Positions 46,980 to 55,825 of a stretch of 64,000 nt of DNA are shown here, piece by piece (the first letter of the stretch is position 1; the number at the start of each line of letters is the position of its first letter). The DNA comes from AP-15 sp963737145 (GTDB taxonomy: Bacteria; Pseudomonadota; Alphaproteobacteria; ATCC43930; CGMCC-115725). The notes under the pieces were generated by a model. That model saw nothing but the letters and a program-made list of their open reading frames with translations, was not told the DNA's origin and searched no databases. The position numbers were made by a program, and so were the translations under genes. Location: NCBI GenBank assembly GCA_963737145.1, contig CAVTRO010000003.1, positions 62,001 through 126,000 on the forward strand, given 5' to 3'.

Positions 46980-49265
46980 CTACGTCGCGAGCTGATCGCC
47001 GATCGGCAGGCGGCGGATGCGCTTGCCGGTGGCGGCGAAGATGGCGTTGCACAAGGCCGGCGCGAAGGGCGGCAGACCCGGTTCGCCGACGCCGCTCGAC
47101 GGCACGTCGATGCCGTTGGGGACGATCCACACATGCGTGATCGGCGGCGACTCGTCGATGCGCAGGACCTGGAACCCGTCGAAATTGTTTTGTTGGACGC
47201 GCCCGTTCTTGAAGCTGATCTCGCCGTATTTGGCGAGACTCAACCCCATCACCGCCGCGCCCTCGATCTGGGAGTAGACGCGTTCCGGGTTGGCGGCAAA
47301 ACCGCAATCGATCGCGGTATCGACGCGCGGCACCGACAGCTTCCCTTTGTCGTCGACCGCGACTTCGATGACTGTGGCGACATAGCTCAAGAAGCTGCGA
47401 TGCACCGCGATGCCCTGGCCGTGTCTGGGCGGCAATTTCTTACCCCATTCCGCCTTGTCGGCGACGAGCTCGACAACGCGCCGCAGCCGCGCCGTGTCGA
47501 TCGGGTAGGTTTCGAGCGGGTCGCCGTAATTGGTGTAATCGGCGGGTGGTTTGACGAGCCGCGGCGGCCCGAGAAGCTCGAACAACATGTCCTTGGGGTC
47601 GCGCCCCGCCGCGTGCGCAAGCTCGGCGACAAACGACTGTATCGCAAACGCGTGCGGAATGTTCGACACCGAGCGGAACCAGCCGATCCGCGTATGCGCT
47701 TCGGCTTCGCCCACCTCACAGCGCAAATTGGCAATATTGAACGGCAGGTCGAGGACACCCATGCTGAGCTCGCCCGCCTGCTCGAACTTCGGATCCGGAA
47801 CAAACGTGGCCCGGATGGTCGGCGCAACCGTGCGGTGGCGCCACGCGATGACCTTGCCTTGTGCATCGAGACCGGCATCGATGCGCTCGGCGGAGACCGT
47901 GTGCAGATAATCGTTGTGGAGATCGTCCTCGCGCGTCCACGTGACCTTGACCGGCGCGCCGTCCATTTCGCGCGACAGCAATGCCGCCTCGAGCACAAAG
48001 TCGGGCTTCGACTTGCGGCCAAAACCGCCGCCGAGCAAAGTGACGTTGACCGTCACATCCTCCGGTTTGAGGCCGAGCTTCGCTACTAATTCGTTTTGCG
48101 TGCCGCCCGGGCTCTGCACAGCCGCCCAAACCTCGCATTTGCCGCCGGCAACGCGCGCCGTCGCGCAAGTCGGCTCCATCGGGGCATGAGCGAGATGCGG
48201 CGCGTAATATTCCGCGAACACCGCCTTTGCGGCCGAGCCGAGCGCCTTCTCGGCATCGCCTTCGTCTCGCACGACCTTGCCCGGCTTACGCGCGGTTTCT
48301 TCCAGCTGGGCCTTGTAGGCGCCCGAATCATAGCTGGCGTGCGGCCCGTCATCCCACTTGATGACCAGCGCGTCACGCCCCTTGATCGCCGCCCAGGTAT
48401 TGCGCGCAATGACCGCGACGCCGCCGATCGGCTGGAACTTCGACGGCGGTGGCGTGCCCTCGATGACGACGATCTTCTCGACACCCGGCACCTTCATCGC
48501 CGCGCTGCCGTCATAGGAGGCGAGTTTGCCGCCCATGACCGGCGGCCGCGCAATGACCGCGTATTTCAGCCCGGCGAGCTTGGTGTCGATGCCGTAAATC
48601 GCACGGCCGGTCGTGATGTCGAACAGATCGACGATCTGGACGTTGCCTTTGCCGAGATAGCGGAATGCAGATTCGTCCTTGAGCTTTATCTGATCGGCAG
48701 GTGGCGTCGGCAGCGCGCTTGCAGCGGCGGCGAGGTCGCCGTAACCGAGCTTGCGGCCCGAGGGCTTATGGACGACCTCATGGTTCTGCGCCTGCACCTC
48801 GCTGGCCGGAACGTTCCAGCGCTGCGCGGCGGCGATTTCGAGCATGTGCCGCGCCGCGGCGCCACATTCGCGCATCGGCTGGATGAAATGGCGCAGGCTG
48901 CGCGAGCCGTCGGTGTTCTGGTTGCCGTATTTTTTCTCGTCGCCGGGCGATTGCACGACCTTGACGCGCGACCAGTCGGCTTCGAGCTCGTCGGCGACCG
49001 CCATCGGCAGGCTGGTGCGCGAGCCGGTGCCCATTTCGGCGCGGTGCGCGACGATCGTCACGAGCCCGCTCGGGTCGATCGAGACAAAGACATGCGGGTC
49101 GCTGACGACGCCGCCCGACATCTTCGCCGCGCCGGTGGCGTAGGCGGCCCACCCGGCGCGGGTGGGCGCGAACTCGGCGGCGACGACGAGCCCACCGGTG
49201 GCCAACAGCCCCTTGAGAAACCCGCGGCGGCTGACGTTTTCGACTATTGCGTGAGCCTGGGTCAT
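46980..49265 (-). CDS. Molybdenum aldehyde oxidoreductase, large subunit (xanthine oxidase family)
   Basis: 761-residue molybdopterin subunit of the isoquinoline-1-oxidoreductase/aldehyde-dehydrogenase group. A Tat leader (SRRGFLKGLLATGGLVVA) exports it folded. The pterin motif is GGGFGRKSKPDFV, and the catalytic Glu is in GVGEPGLPPFAPAL near the C-terminus. It pairs with the 2Fe-2S subunit encoded just before it (1 base between), whose last codons carry the ribosome site AGGAG. Periplasmic location and the adjacent PQQ alcohol dehydrogenase suggest oxidation of the aldehyde product to the acid. Exact substrate unknown. Confidence 0.88.
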   Translation of the reverse strand: MTQAHAIVENVSRRGFLKGLLATGGLVVAAEFAPTRAGWAAYATGAAKMSGGVVSDPHVFVSIDPSGLVTIVAHRAEMGTGSRTSLPMAVADELEADWSRVKVVQSPGDEKKYGNQNTDGSRSLRHFIQPMRECGAAARHMLEIAAAQRWNVPASEVQAQNHEVVHKPSGRKLGYGDLAAAASALPTPPADQIKLKDESAFRYLGKGNVQIVDLFDITTGRAIYGIDTKLAGLKYAVIARPPVMGGKLASYDGSAAMKVPGVEKIVVIEGTPPPSKFQPIGGVAVIARNTWAAIKGRDALVIKWDDGPHASYDSGAYKAQLEETARKPGKVVRDEGDAEKALGSAAKAVFAEYYAPHLAHAPMEPTCATARVAGGKCEVWAAVQSPGGTQNELVAKLGLKPEDVTVNVTLLGGGFGRKSKPDFVLEAALLSREMDGAPVKVTWTREDDLHNDYLHTVSAERIDAGLDAQGKVIAWRHRTVAPTIRATFVPDPKFEQAGELSMGVLDLPFNIANLRCEVGEAEAHTRIGWFRSVSNIPHAFAIQSFVAELAHAAGRDPKDMLFELLGPPRLVKPPADYTNYGDPLETYPIDTARLRRVVELVADKAEWGKKLPPRHGQGIAVHRSFLSYVATVIEVAVDDKGKLSVPRVDTAIDCGFAANPERVYSQIEGAAVMGLSLAKYGEISFKNGRVQQNNFDGFQVLRIDESPPITHVWIVPNGIDVPSSGVGEPGLPPFAPALCNAIFAATGKRIRRLPIGDQLAT

Positions 49266-49266
49266 G

Positions 49267-49719
49267 TCACGCTCCTGTGGCGGCCGCCTTGATGGCGGCG
49301 GTGATGCGCTGGTAGCAGCCGCAGCGGCAGATGTTGCCGCTCATTGCACTGTTGATCTCGTCTTCGGACGGGTTCTTGTTCGTCGCGATCAGTGCGGCGG
49401 CCTGCATGATCTGGCCGGCCTGGCAATACCCGCATTGCGGCACATTGACGGCGCGCCAAGCCTTCTGGACGGGGTGGTTGCCTTGCGGATCGAGCCCCTC
49501 GATGGTGGTCACCGAACGGCCCGAGACATCGTTTACGGCGGTGATGCAGGCGCGGGTGGCCTCGCCGTCGATATGGACGGTGCAGGCCCCGCACAGCGCC
49601 ACGCCGCAGCCGAACTTGGTTCCGGTGAGCCCCAATTCGTCCCGCAGAAACCAAAGCAGCGGCATCGACGGATCGCCGTCGAACGACTGCTCCTGGCCGT
49701 TGACGCGCAATTTGACCAT
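49267..49719 (-). CDS. Molybdenum aldehyde oxidoreductase, [2Fe-2S] subunit
   Basis: 150-residue small subunit with two 2Fe-2S clusters: the plant-type motif GCGVALCGACTVHIDG (cluster near residues 38-53) and the second motif CGYCQAGQIM plus GNICRCGCYQRI. Together with the large subunit it forms the two-subunit type of aldehyde oxidoreductase, without an FAD subunit. GGAGG precedes the ATG at 49719. Export is expected to be as a complex with the Tat-tagged large subunit, because this subunit has no leader. Confidence 0.92.
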   Translation of the reverse strand: MVKLRVNGQEQSFDGDPSMPLLWFLRDELGLTGTKFGCGVALCGACTVHIDGEATRACITAVNDVSGRSVTTIEGLDPQGNHPVQKAWRAVNVPQCGYCQAGQIMQAAALIATNKNPSEDEINSAMSGNICRCGCYQRITAAIKAAATGA

Positions 49720-49810
49720 GGCGTGCCTCCCCGTGTGGTGCCGATCGGTCAATTCTATCTCCGAAGTAGCGGACCCGGCAACATTGTTAAGGGCGAGTTC
49801 GGGAGGTCTG

Positions 49811-52144
49811 TCAAAAGGTAAAGCGGATGCCGACGGTGCCGGCAATCGGGGCGCCCGGGCTGTAGCTGCGCGGGTTGGCGGCGCCGGGGGCCTGCGCGAT
49901 GAACACCGAGGAAGTCGGCGAGAAGGTGCCGAACGTATAGTAGGTCGTATTGAACGCGTTCTGCAGCAGGCCGAAGAGCTGCAGGTTTGGGGCAAGCTGG
50001 TAGCTCGTGTGCAAATTCACCACGAAATAGGCCGGCGTCTTCGGGGTGAGGTTGGCTTCGTCACCGAACAAATACCGCCCGCTCGCCGCAACCCCGGTCC
50101 CGCCGATCGTCCAGGCGTCGGTCAGCCGGTAATCGACACCGAGCTTGATCAGGTTGGTCGGAATGCCGGGCAAGTGGTTCCCCGGCTGGACCTGGATATT
50201 GCCGTTGGCGTCGGCCGCGGGATTGTTCGGGCTCGACACAGTGAAGCCGCTCTGGAACGTGGCGTCGATATAAGAATAGCCGAGCCAGGCGAGCAGGCGA
50301 TCGGTCTTGAGCCGCAGATTGATGTCGACCCCCTGGCGCAGCGTATTGCCGACATTCTCGAAGAAGCCACGACCCTGGATCGGGCTGTTCACAAACGCGA
50401 TGTCGTTGTCGAGCGTGCTGCGGAAAAACGAGATTCCGGCGGACAGGGTCGTGCCGTCGGAAGGCCGGAGCTGGCTGCGCAGACCGGTCTCGATCGTATG
50501 CGAGACGACCTGCTGCAGGTTCGGATCGCCGGCAAAGAATTGCGCCAGGCTGCACGGGGCTGCAGGGTTGGCGCAAGTCAGCTCCGCCGGGGTCGGCGCC
50601 CGGTTGGCGTCGGCATAGCTGGCATAGGCCGTTAGACCTGGAAGGATTTTGTAGGTCAATCCGCCGGCTGGATTGAACCGGCTGTAGGTGTGATCGCCGC
50701 TGAGAGCGCTGCCCTGCTGGTCGTTGAGATCGATTTGCGCCAGGTTGAAGCGGCCCGCCAGATTGGCCGATAGCGCGGGTGTGACGTCGACAGTGTCGGT
50801 GAAGAATAGGCCGTAGTAAGCATTGGAGATGCCGACCCGAACCGGCGCGATCGAGCCATCGGCTTGGTCGATGGTGATGCTGGGACCGGCAAACACTCGG
50901 TCACTCAGCGACAACCCGCCGATTTGCGTGCTGCCGCCGAATAGAGTTTGGGCGCCGTCAAAGCTGAATCCGGCGACCACCTGATTGGGATGCCCGAACA
51001 GCTCGTCGCGGTTGGTGACCTGGAGCGAGGCGCCATAGCCGTTGGTGTTCGTCGATTGTTGATCGAGGTCCGAATAGGGGCCGCCATCGAGGAAATCCGG
51101 GATCGGATTGCCGGCGCGGCTGGTGGCGAAGGCGCCGGGCGCGAGGCAGAGAAAGCCGACCTGATCCTGATCGGTACAGGGCGAGGCCACCGGAACGTTA
51201 CCGTTGACGACCTTCTGCAGGAAATACTCGTAATAGGCGACGCCCTGCAGCGCGGTGGTATTCGAGATGTCGTAGGAGCCGGAAAGGGTCACCAGCGCAT
51301 ATTTGTTCTTGATCAAATTCGGCGCGGTAAATTGCGCGCTGGGATCGACGGCCAACAGCTCGATCGGCGAGGTTCCCGGGCCGTTCAGGGTGTTGTCGGC
51401 CGCGGTCACATTGACGTGGGCCTCCCCGCGGCTGCCGCGCCAGCCGATGTCGCCGTAGAAGTTGCGAATATTGGAGGATTGTAGATCGCGCCAGCCGCCT
51501 TCATGCAGCCCGGTAGCTGCTGCATAAGCCGCGGTGTTGCCGCTCTGGGCCCCGTATTGCAGCTCTCCCTGGTAGTGTGAGAACGAGCCGCCGAGGAGGT
51601 CGACCTCGCCGCCGTGATAAGTGAACCCATTCTTCGGGCGCACCGACAAGGCGCCGCCCAGCGCGTTCAGACCAAAGACCGGATTGGAGCCGACCAGGTC
51701 CATCCGATCGATCGCGATGTCCGGGATCAGATCCCAGTTTACGGTGTCGCCGAACGGCTGGTTGAACCGCACCCCGTTGAGATAGACCGCCAGCCCTTGC
51801 GGGTTGCCCTGCAGCGGCGAGGCGAGGAAACCGTGATAGAGAAGATTGGGCTGAAATGGATTTCCGGCGGCATTGTCGAGCATGACGCCCGGGACCTTTT
51901 CATCGAGCGCGCGCAGCATCTGCGGGTAACCGTTGCGGCTGATGTCCTGGTCCGTCAGCACCTGAGTCTCGGCGGGCACCTTGTCGCGATCGACCCCGGA
52001 TCCAAGCAGCGGCGTCGCGCCGACCACCTCGACGGTGGGCAGGCTCAAGGACGGCGCTTCGGAGGGTTGTTGAGCCGCCGCGGCGGCGGACAGGAGCACC
52101 GTAGCCAAGCCGAGAGCTTGTGACACGCGCCTGAGGTCAGGCAT
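49811..52144 (-). CDS. TonB-dependent outer-membrane receptor
   Basis: 777-residue TonB-dependent receptor. A signal peptide ends near residue 25, then the plug domain (about 55-165; ISRNGYPQMLRALDEKVPGV, YLNGVRFNQPFGDTVNWDLI) and a long 22-strand barrel ending with the aromatic IRFTF. I see no FecA-type N-terminal signalling domain. Such receptors import metal complexes, cofactors or sugars. It lies 91 bases before the aldehyde oxidoreductase genes on the same strand, and divergently from pqqA, so its cargo is likely connected to this pathway; a lanthanide complex is a candidate. Confidence 0.9.
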   Translation of the reverse strand: MPDLRRVSQALGLATVLLSAAAAAQQPSEAPSLSLPTVEVVGATPLLGSGVDRDKVPAETQVLTDQDISRNGYPQMLRALDEKVPGVMLDNAAGNPFQPNLLYHGFLASPLQGNPQGLAVYLNGVRFNQPFGDTVNWDLIPDIAIDRMDLVGSNPVFGLNALGGALSVRPKNGFTYHGGEVDLLGGSFSHYQGELQYGAQSGNTAAYAAATGLHEGGWRDLQSSNIRNFYGDIGWRGSRGEAHVNVTAADNTLNGPGTSPIELLAVDPSAQFTAPNLIKNKYALVTLSGSYDISNTTALQGVAYYEYFLQKVVNGNVPVASPCTDQDQVGFLCLAPGAFATSRAGNPIPDFLDGGPYSDLDQQSTNTNGYGASLQVTNRDELFGHPNQVVAGFSFDGAQTLFGGSTQIGGLSLSDRVFAGPSITIDQADGSIAPVRVGISNAYYGLFFTDTVDVTPALSANLAGRFNLAQIDLNDQQGSALSGDHTYSRFNPAGGLTYKILPGLTAYASYADANRAPTPAELTCANPAAPCSLAQFFAGDPNLQQVVSHTIETGLRSQLRPSDGTTLSAGISFFRSTLDNDIAFVNSPIQGRGFFENVGNTLRQGVDINLRLKTDRLLAWLGYSYIDATFQSGFTVSSPNNPAADANGNIQVQPGNHLPGIPTNLIKLGVDYRLTDAWTIGGTGVAASGRYLFGDEANLTPKTPAYFVVNLHTSYQLAPNLQLFGLLQNAFNTTYYTFGTFSPTSSVFIAQAPGAANPRSYSPGAPIAGTVGIRFTF

Positions 52145-52617
52145 TTCTCAGCTCATCGGGTCCGTCCCCCACCGCAACCATTAAGCCAGACAACTCGTCG
52201 CCGTGCCTTCCCAATTTGCCCAAAAAATTTGCCCGCTCCGCGCGGGAAGGGTTGCCGGATTAGCCCTTCGCGCCCGCTCGCCCTAAACCCTCCCTTGCTG
52301 TTTGCTGTTTTTTGCAGCAAAAATATCAGCATCGTCCACCTCGGTCCGTCATCCCTCCGGCGATCGGTGCCTGCGCGAGGCGCATGAGACGCGAACATTA
52401 TGGCAATTTTAGCGTTGCTGATATGGTAAGGCTGACGCCGCCTGACGAGCATAATTCTGCTGCGCTCCCTCCGTTGGCGCTATCGAGCGCGAGCGGTTTG
52501 CAACCGGTCCGCGTAAACCTTTAGCCGCAGGGCAGCGTGTGTGGACACTGTTGGTTGACAGCACACGGCCGTGATCCTAACTTGCGCCCGGCAAGAATCA
52601 GACCGAAGGAAATGGCT
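52145..52617. promoter_or_regulatory. Divergent control region between receptor and pqqA, with a palindrome
   Basis: 473 gene-free bases between two divergent operons. It contains a palindrome TTTGCTG-7-CAGCAAA at 52301-52321, AT-rich and close to the middle. It could be an operator shared by both operons, or, because it has T-rich flanks, a terminator-like hairpin. I see no riboswitch. The pqqA message probably starts in the 52480-52600 region, but I cannot fix a -35/-10 pair. Confidence 0.45.
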
Positions 52618-52698
52618 ATGAAGTGGAAGACGCCGGTCATCATCGAAATCGCAGTCGGGCTGGAGATCAACGCTTACGCCTGCGCCGAGGTCAAGTAG
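52618..52698 (+). CDS. pqqA: PQQ precursor peptide PqqA
   Basis: 26-residue ribosomal precursor of pyrroloquinoline quinone. The crosslinked Glu and Tyr are in GLEINAYACAEVK (E16 and Y20, with the required three residues between them). The second ATG is chosen because AAGGA lies 7 bases before it; the first ATG six bases earlier is too close. PqqE with PqqD joins Glu and Tyr, and the later enzymes trim and oxidise them to PQQ. Confidence 0.92.
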   Translation: MKWKTPVIIEIAVGLEINAYACAEVK

Positions 52699-52741
52699 GC
52701 TCCTCGTTTTCTGACGCCGGCCGGATCCGGCGAGACGACCG

Positions 52742-53668
52742 ATGCTTGAAGCGGTTGTCCTCGGGTCCGCGGCCGGCGGCGGTTTTCCACAGTGGAATTC
52801 CAACGCGCCGGCATGTCGCCGGGCACGAGCCGGAGACAGCGCCGCAGCTCCGAGAACGCAAGCCTCGCTTGCGGTCTCGGCGAATAGACGTGATTGGTTC
52901 GTTCTGAATGCCTCGCCCGATCTGCGACTGCAGATCGAGGCGACGGCTGCATTGCATCCCCGTGAAGGACTGCGGTCCTCGCCAATTGCCGGCGTGATCG
53001 TTCCTGGCGGCGATGTCGACGCTGTCGCGGGGTTGCTCCATTTGCGCGAACGGCATCGCTTCTCGGTTTACGCCCCAGCCCGGGTTCTCGCGGTCATCGC
53101 GGCGAACCCGATCTTTCATGTTCTGGCTCCCGAATGCGTCGAGCGCGTCGAATTGCCCCTCGATCGGCGGATTGAGCTTGCGGGGACTGCCGGCCCTTCG
53201 GGATTAGCGGTCATCGCGTTCGCCGTCCCGGCAAAAGTCCCGCTCTATCTCGAAACAGCTGGCCAGGATCCGGGAATCGCAGAAGTGGGCGATGCGGTGG
53301 GTCTCCAGATCATCGACAGCGGGACCGGAAAATCCGTCTTTTTCATCCCCGGTTGCGCGGCAATGACAGATCGGCTGCGCCGGCGCCTGACCGGGAGCGA
53401 GCTGGTGTTTTTCGACGGGACTCTGTGGCGCGACGACGAGATGATCCGCCTCGGCGTCGGCAATAAGACCGGCCGGCGAATGGGACATATCAGCATGAGC
53501 GGCGACGACGGTGCGATAGCCGCCTTCCGCGATCTGAACGTGAGGCGCCGTATTTTCATCCACATCAACAACTCGAACCCGGTGCTCCTCGACGATTCGC
53601 CTGAGCGGCAACTCGCCGAAGCCGCCGGATGGGAGATCGCCTATGACGGGATGGAGGTGAGGCTGTGA
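52742..53668 (+). CDS. pqqB: PQQ biosynthesis protein PqqB
   Basis: 308-residue metallo-beta-lactamase-fold protein of PQQ synthesis, thought to hydroxylate the tyrosine part of the precursor. The family opening VLGSAAGGGFPQWN is intact, and later regions include PIAGVIVPGGDVDAVAGLLH and MGHISMSGDDGAIAAF. One oddity is that the family usually shows V.....D..H.GLL; here the region reads VPGGDVDAVAGLLHLRE. Length is normal. The stop overlaps the pqqC start. Confidence 0.93.
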   Translation: MLEAVVLGSAAGGGFPQWNSNAPACRRARAGDSAAAPRTQASLAVSANRRDWFVLNASPDLRLQIEATAALHPREGLRSSPIAGVIVPGGDVDAVAGLLHLRERHRFSVYAPARVLAVIAANPIFHVLAPECVERVELPLDRRIELAGTAGPSGLAVIAFAVPAKVPLYLETAGQDPGIAEVGDAVGLQIIDSGTGKSVFFIPGCAAMTDRLRRRLTGSELVFFDGTLWRDDEMIRLGVGNKTGRRMGHISMSGDDGAIAAFRDLNVRRRIFIHINNSNPVLLDDSPERQLAEAAGWEIAYDGMEVRL

Positions 53669-54408
53669 GCGCGGCCCTGCTTTCCGGCGCGGATCTCGAG
53701 AGTGCCCTGCGGCAGATCGGCGAGGAGCGCTACCATCATCGCCATCCGTTTCATCACCTGATGCGCGACGGCAAGCTCAATCGCGGCCAGGTCCAGGCCT
53801 GGGCGCTCAACCGCTATTACTATCAGGCCCGCATTCCGGCGAAGGACGCCTATCTGGTCGCGCGGTTGCCGACGCCGGCGCTGCGCCGGGAATGGCGCCG
53901 GCGCATCATCGACCATGACGGCGAGAGCGAGGACACCGGCGGAATTGCCCGCTGGCTCAGGCTGACCGACGGTCTCGGCCTCGATCGCGAGTATGTGATC
54001 TCGACCAAGGGGCTGTTGCCGGCGACGCGTTTCGCGGTCGATGCCTATGTCAACTTCGTGCGCGACCGGTCTCTGCTCGAAGCGGTCGCCTCGTGCCTCA
54101 CCGAGATGTTCTCGCCCGGGATCATCGCCGAGCGGGTCGAGGGTCTGCTGAAGAACTACAATTTCATCAGCCGCGACACGCTCGCCTATTTCACGCCGCG
54201 GCTGACCCAGGCCCCGACTGACGTCGCCTTCGCCATCGCCTACGTCAAACAACATGCCGGCACTCCGGAGAAGCAGGCTCTGGTGCTCGACACGCTGCGG
54301 TTCAAATGCGACGTGCTGTGGGCTCAGCTCGACGCGCTCTACTTTGCCTATGTCGAGCCGGCGCTGACCCCGCCCGGCGCCTTTGTGCCTGGCCGGACGG
54401 CCTCATGA
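53665..54408 (+). CDS. pqqC: PQQ synthase PqqC
   Basis: 247-residue cofactorless oxidase that performs the final ring closure and eight-electron oxidation to PQQ. Conserved stretches: YHHRHPFHHLM near residue 24, QAWALNRYYYQARIPAKDA, and EDTGGIARWL. Start is GTG, overlapping pqqB (GTGA). Heme-oxygenase-like helical fold. Confidence 0.95.
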   Translation: MSAALLSGADLESALRQIGEERYHHRHPFHHLMRDGKLNRGQVQAWALNRYYYQARIPAKDAYLVARLPTPALRREWRRRIIDHDGESEDTGGIARWLRLTDGLGLDREYVISTKGLLPATRFAVDAYVNFVRDRSLLEAVASCLTEMFSPGIIAERVEGLLKNYNFISRDTLAYFTPRLTQAPTDVAFAIAYVKQHAGTPEKQALVLDTLRFKCDVLWAQLDALYFAYVEPALTPPGAFVPGRTAS

Positions 54409-54698
54409 GCGGAGAGCCGCGCCCATCGGTCGAGGGCGACGCCGTCCTGCGCTTTGCCCCGCATACCAGGTTCCGCTTCGACGAAATCCGGCAAGCCTGG
54501 ATCGTGCTCGCGCCCGAGCGGCTCATGTTGCCGGACGAGCAAGCCGTTGAAATCCTGCAGCTGATCGACGGGAAGCGCGCCGTCGACGACGTTATCGCTG
54601 AACTCGCCGGCCGCTACGACGCCCCTCGTGACGTCATCGCCGCCGACGTCCTCAAGATGCTGCAGGACCTCGTCGACAAAAAAGTGCTGCGTCCATGA
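54405..54698 (+). CDS. pqqD: PQQ peptide chaperone PqqD
   Basis: 97-residue peptide-binding protein that presents PqqA to PqqE. The family pattern is visible: FAPHTRFRFDEIRQAWIVLA, PERLMLPDEQAVEIL and DVIAELAGRYDAP. The ATG at 54405 overlaps the pqqC stop (ATGA); an earlier in-frame start lies over pqqC. PqqD is a separate protein here, not fused to PqqC or PqqE. Confidence 0.93.
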   Translation: MSGEPRPSVEGDAVLRFAPHTRFRFDEIRQAWIVLAPERLMLPDEQAVEILQLIDGKRAVDDVIAELAGRYDAPRDVIAADVLKMLQDLVDKKVLRP

Positions 54699-55819
54699 TC
54701 GCGGTCGAGCCGCCGCTGGCCCTGCTCGCGGAGCTGACGCATCGGTGCCCGTTGCGCTGCCCCTACTGCTCGAACCCGCTCGAGTTATCGCGTGCCAGCG
54801 CCGAGCTCGATACCGAAAGCTGGAAGCGGGTTCTCGGCGAAGCCGCAGAGCTCGGGGTTCTGCAGGTCCATTTTTCCGGGGGTGAGCCGCTCGTCCGGCG
54901 GGACCTTGCCGAACTGGTGCGGCATGCGGCCGAAGTCGGGCTCTACGGGAATCTGATCACATCCGGGATCAATCTCGATGCCGGCCGGATCGCGGAGCTG
55001 GTCGAGGCCGGGCTCGAGCACGTGCAGCTCAGCTTTCAGGATGCCGATGTGGTCTCCGGCGACCGCATCGCCGGGCTCTTCGGGTCTCAGCAGGCGAAAC
55101 GGCGGACGGCGCGCCTCGTCCGCGAGGCCGGGCTGCCGTTGACGGTGAACGCGGTCGTGCACCGGCAAAACCTCGACCGCCTCGGCGAGATGATCGAGCT
55201 GGCCGTGGCCCTCGGCGCCGACCGGCTCGAAGTCGCTCACGTGCAGTATTACGGATGGGCCTTGCGCAATCGCGCGGCGTTGCTGCCGAGCTGCGACCAG
55301 CTGGACACCGCCACCGCCACTGTCGAGGCCGCCCGCAAGCGCCTGACCGGGGTCTTGGTTATCGATTACGTGTTGCCCGACTACTACGCCCATCGCCCAA
55401 AGGCCTGTATGGGCGGTTGGGGCCGGCGGTTCCTGAACGTGACCCCGGCGGGCAAGGTGCTGCCGTGCCACGCGGCGGAGACCTTGACGGGCCTTGATTT
55501 TCCGACCGTAGCCGAGGCGAGGCTTTCCGACATCTGGTATCATTCCTCCGCGTTCGAACGGTTCCGCGGGACGGATTGGATGCCGGAGCCGTGCCGCTCC
55601 TGCGAGCGGCGCGAAATCGACTGGGGCGGCTGCCGCTGCCAGGCATTCGCGCTGACCGGCGATGCCGCGCGCACGGACCCGGCTTGCGCATTGTCACCGG
55701 ACCGCGACCTGCTCGTCGGGGCCCGCGCGGATGCGGACGAAACCGCGCCCGATTTTGTCTATCGCCAGCATTCCGCCGCGTCGCGCGGATTGGCTGAGCT
55801 CGTCTCCCGACCCGCGTGA
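54695..55819 (+). CDS. pqqE: PqqA peptide cyclase PqqE (radical SAM)
   Basis: 374-residue radical SAM enzyme that links Glu and Tyr of PqqA. The CxxxCxxC motif (Cys18, Cys22, Cys25; THRCPLRCPYCSNP) holds the SAM cluster, and the SPASM region at the C-terminus carries more cysteines (PCRSCERREIDWGGCRCQAF). Start ATG overlaps the pqqD stop. It closes the pqq set; no pqqF or pqqG protease gene follows here, so PqqA trimming needs proteases from elsewhere. Confidence 0.95.
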   Translation: MIAVEPPLALLAELTHRCPLRCPYCSNPLELSRASAELDTESWKRVLGEAAELGVLQVHFSGGEPLVRRDLAELVRHAAEVGLYGNLITSGINLDAGRIAELVEAGLEHVQLSFQDADVVSGDRIAGLFGSQQAKRRTARLVREAGLPLTVNAVVHRQNLDRLGEMIELAVALGADRLEVAHVQYYGWALRNRAALLPSCDQLDTATATVEAARKRLTGVLVIDYVLPDYYAHRPKACMGGWGRRFLNVTPAGKVLPCHAAETLTGLDFPTVAEARLSDIWYHSSAFERFRGTDWMPEPCRSCERREIDWGGCRCQAFALTGDAARTDPACALSPDRDLLVGARADADETAPDFVYRQHSAASRGLAELVSRPA

Positions 55820-55825
55820 GCCCAG

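Noticed and set aside
46785..48089. 434-residue plus-strand frame opposite the Mo aldehyde oxidoreductase
   Set aside because: It is the antisense shadow of a well-conserved gene, with random composition.
52120..52170. Possible TPP riboswitch upstream of the TonB receptor (CTGAGA next to ACCCGATGA)
   Set aside because: The motif order is reversed and the conserved downstream THI-box part is absent.
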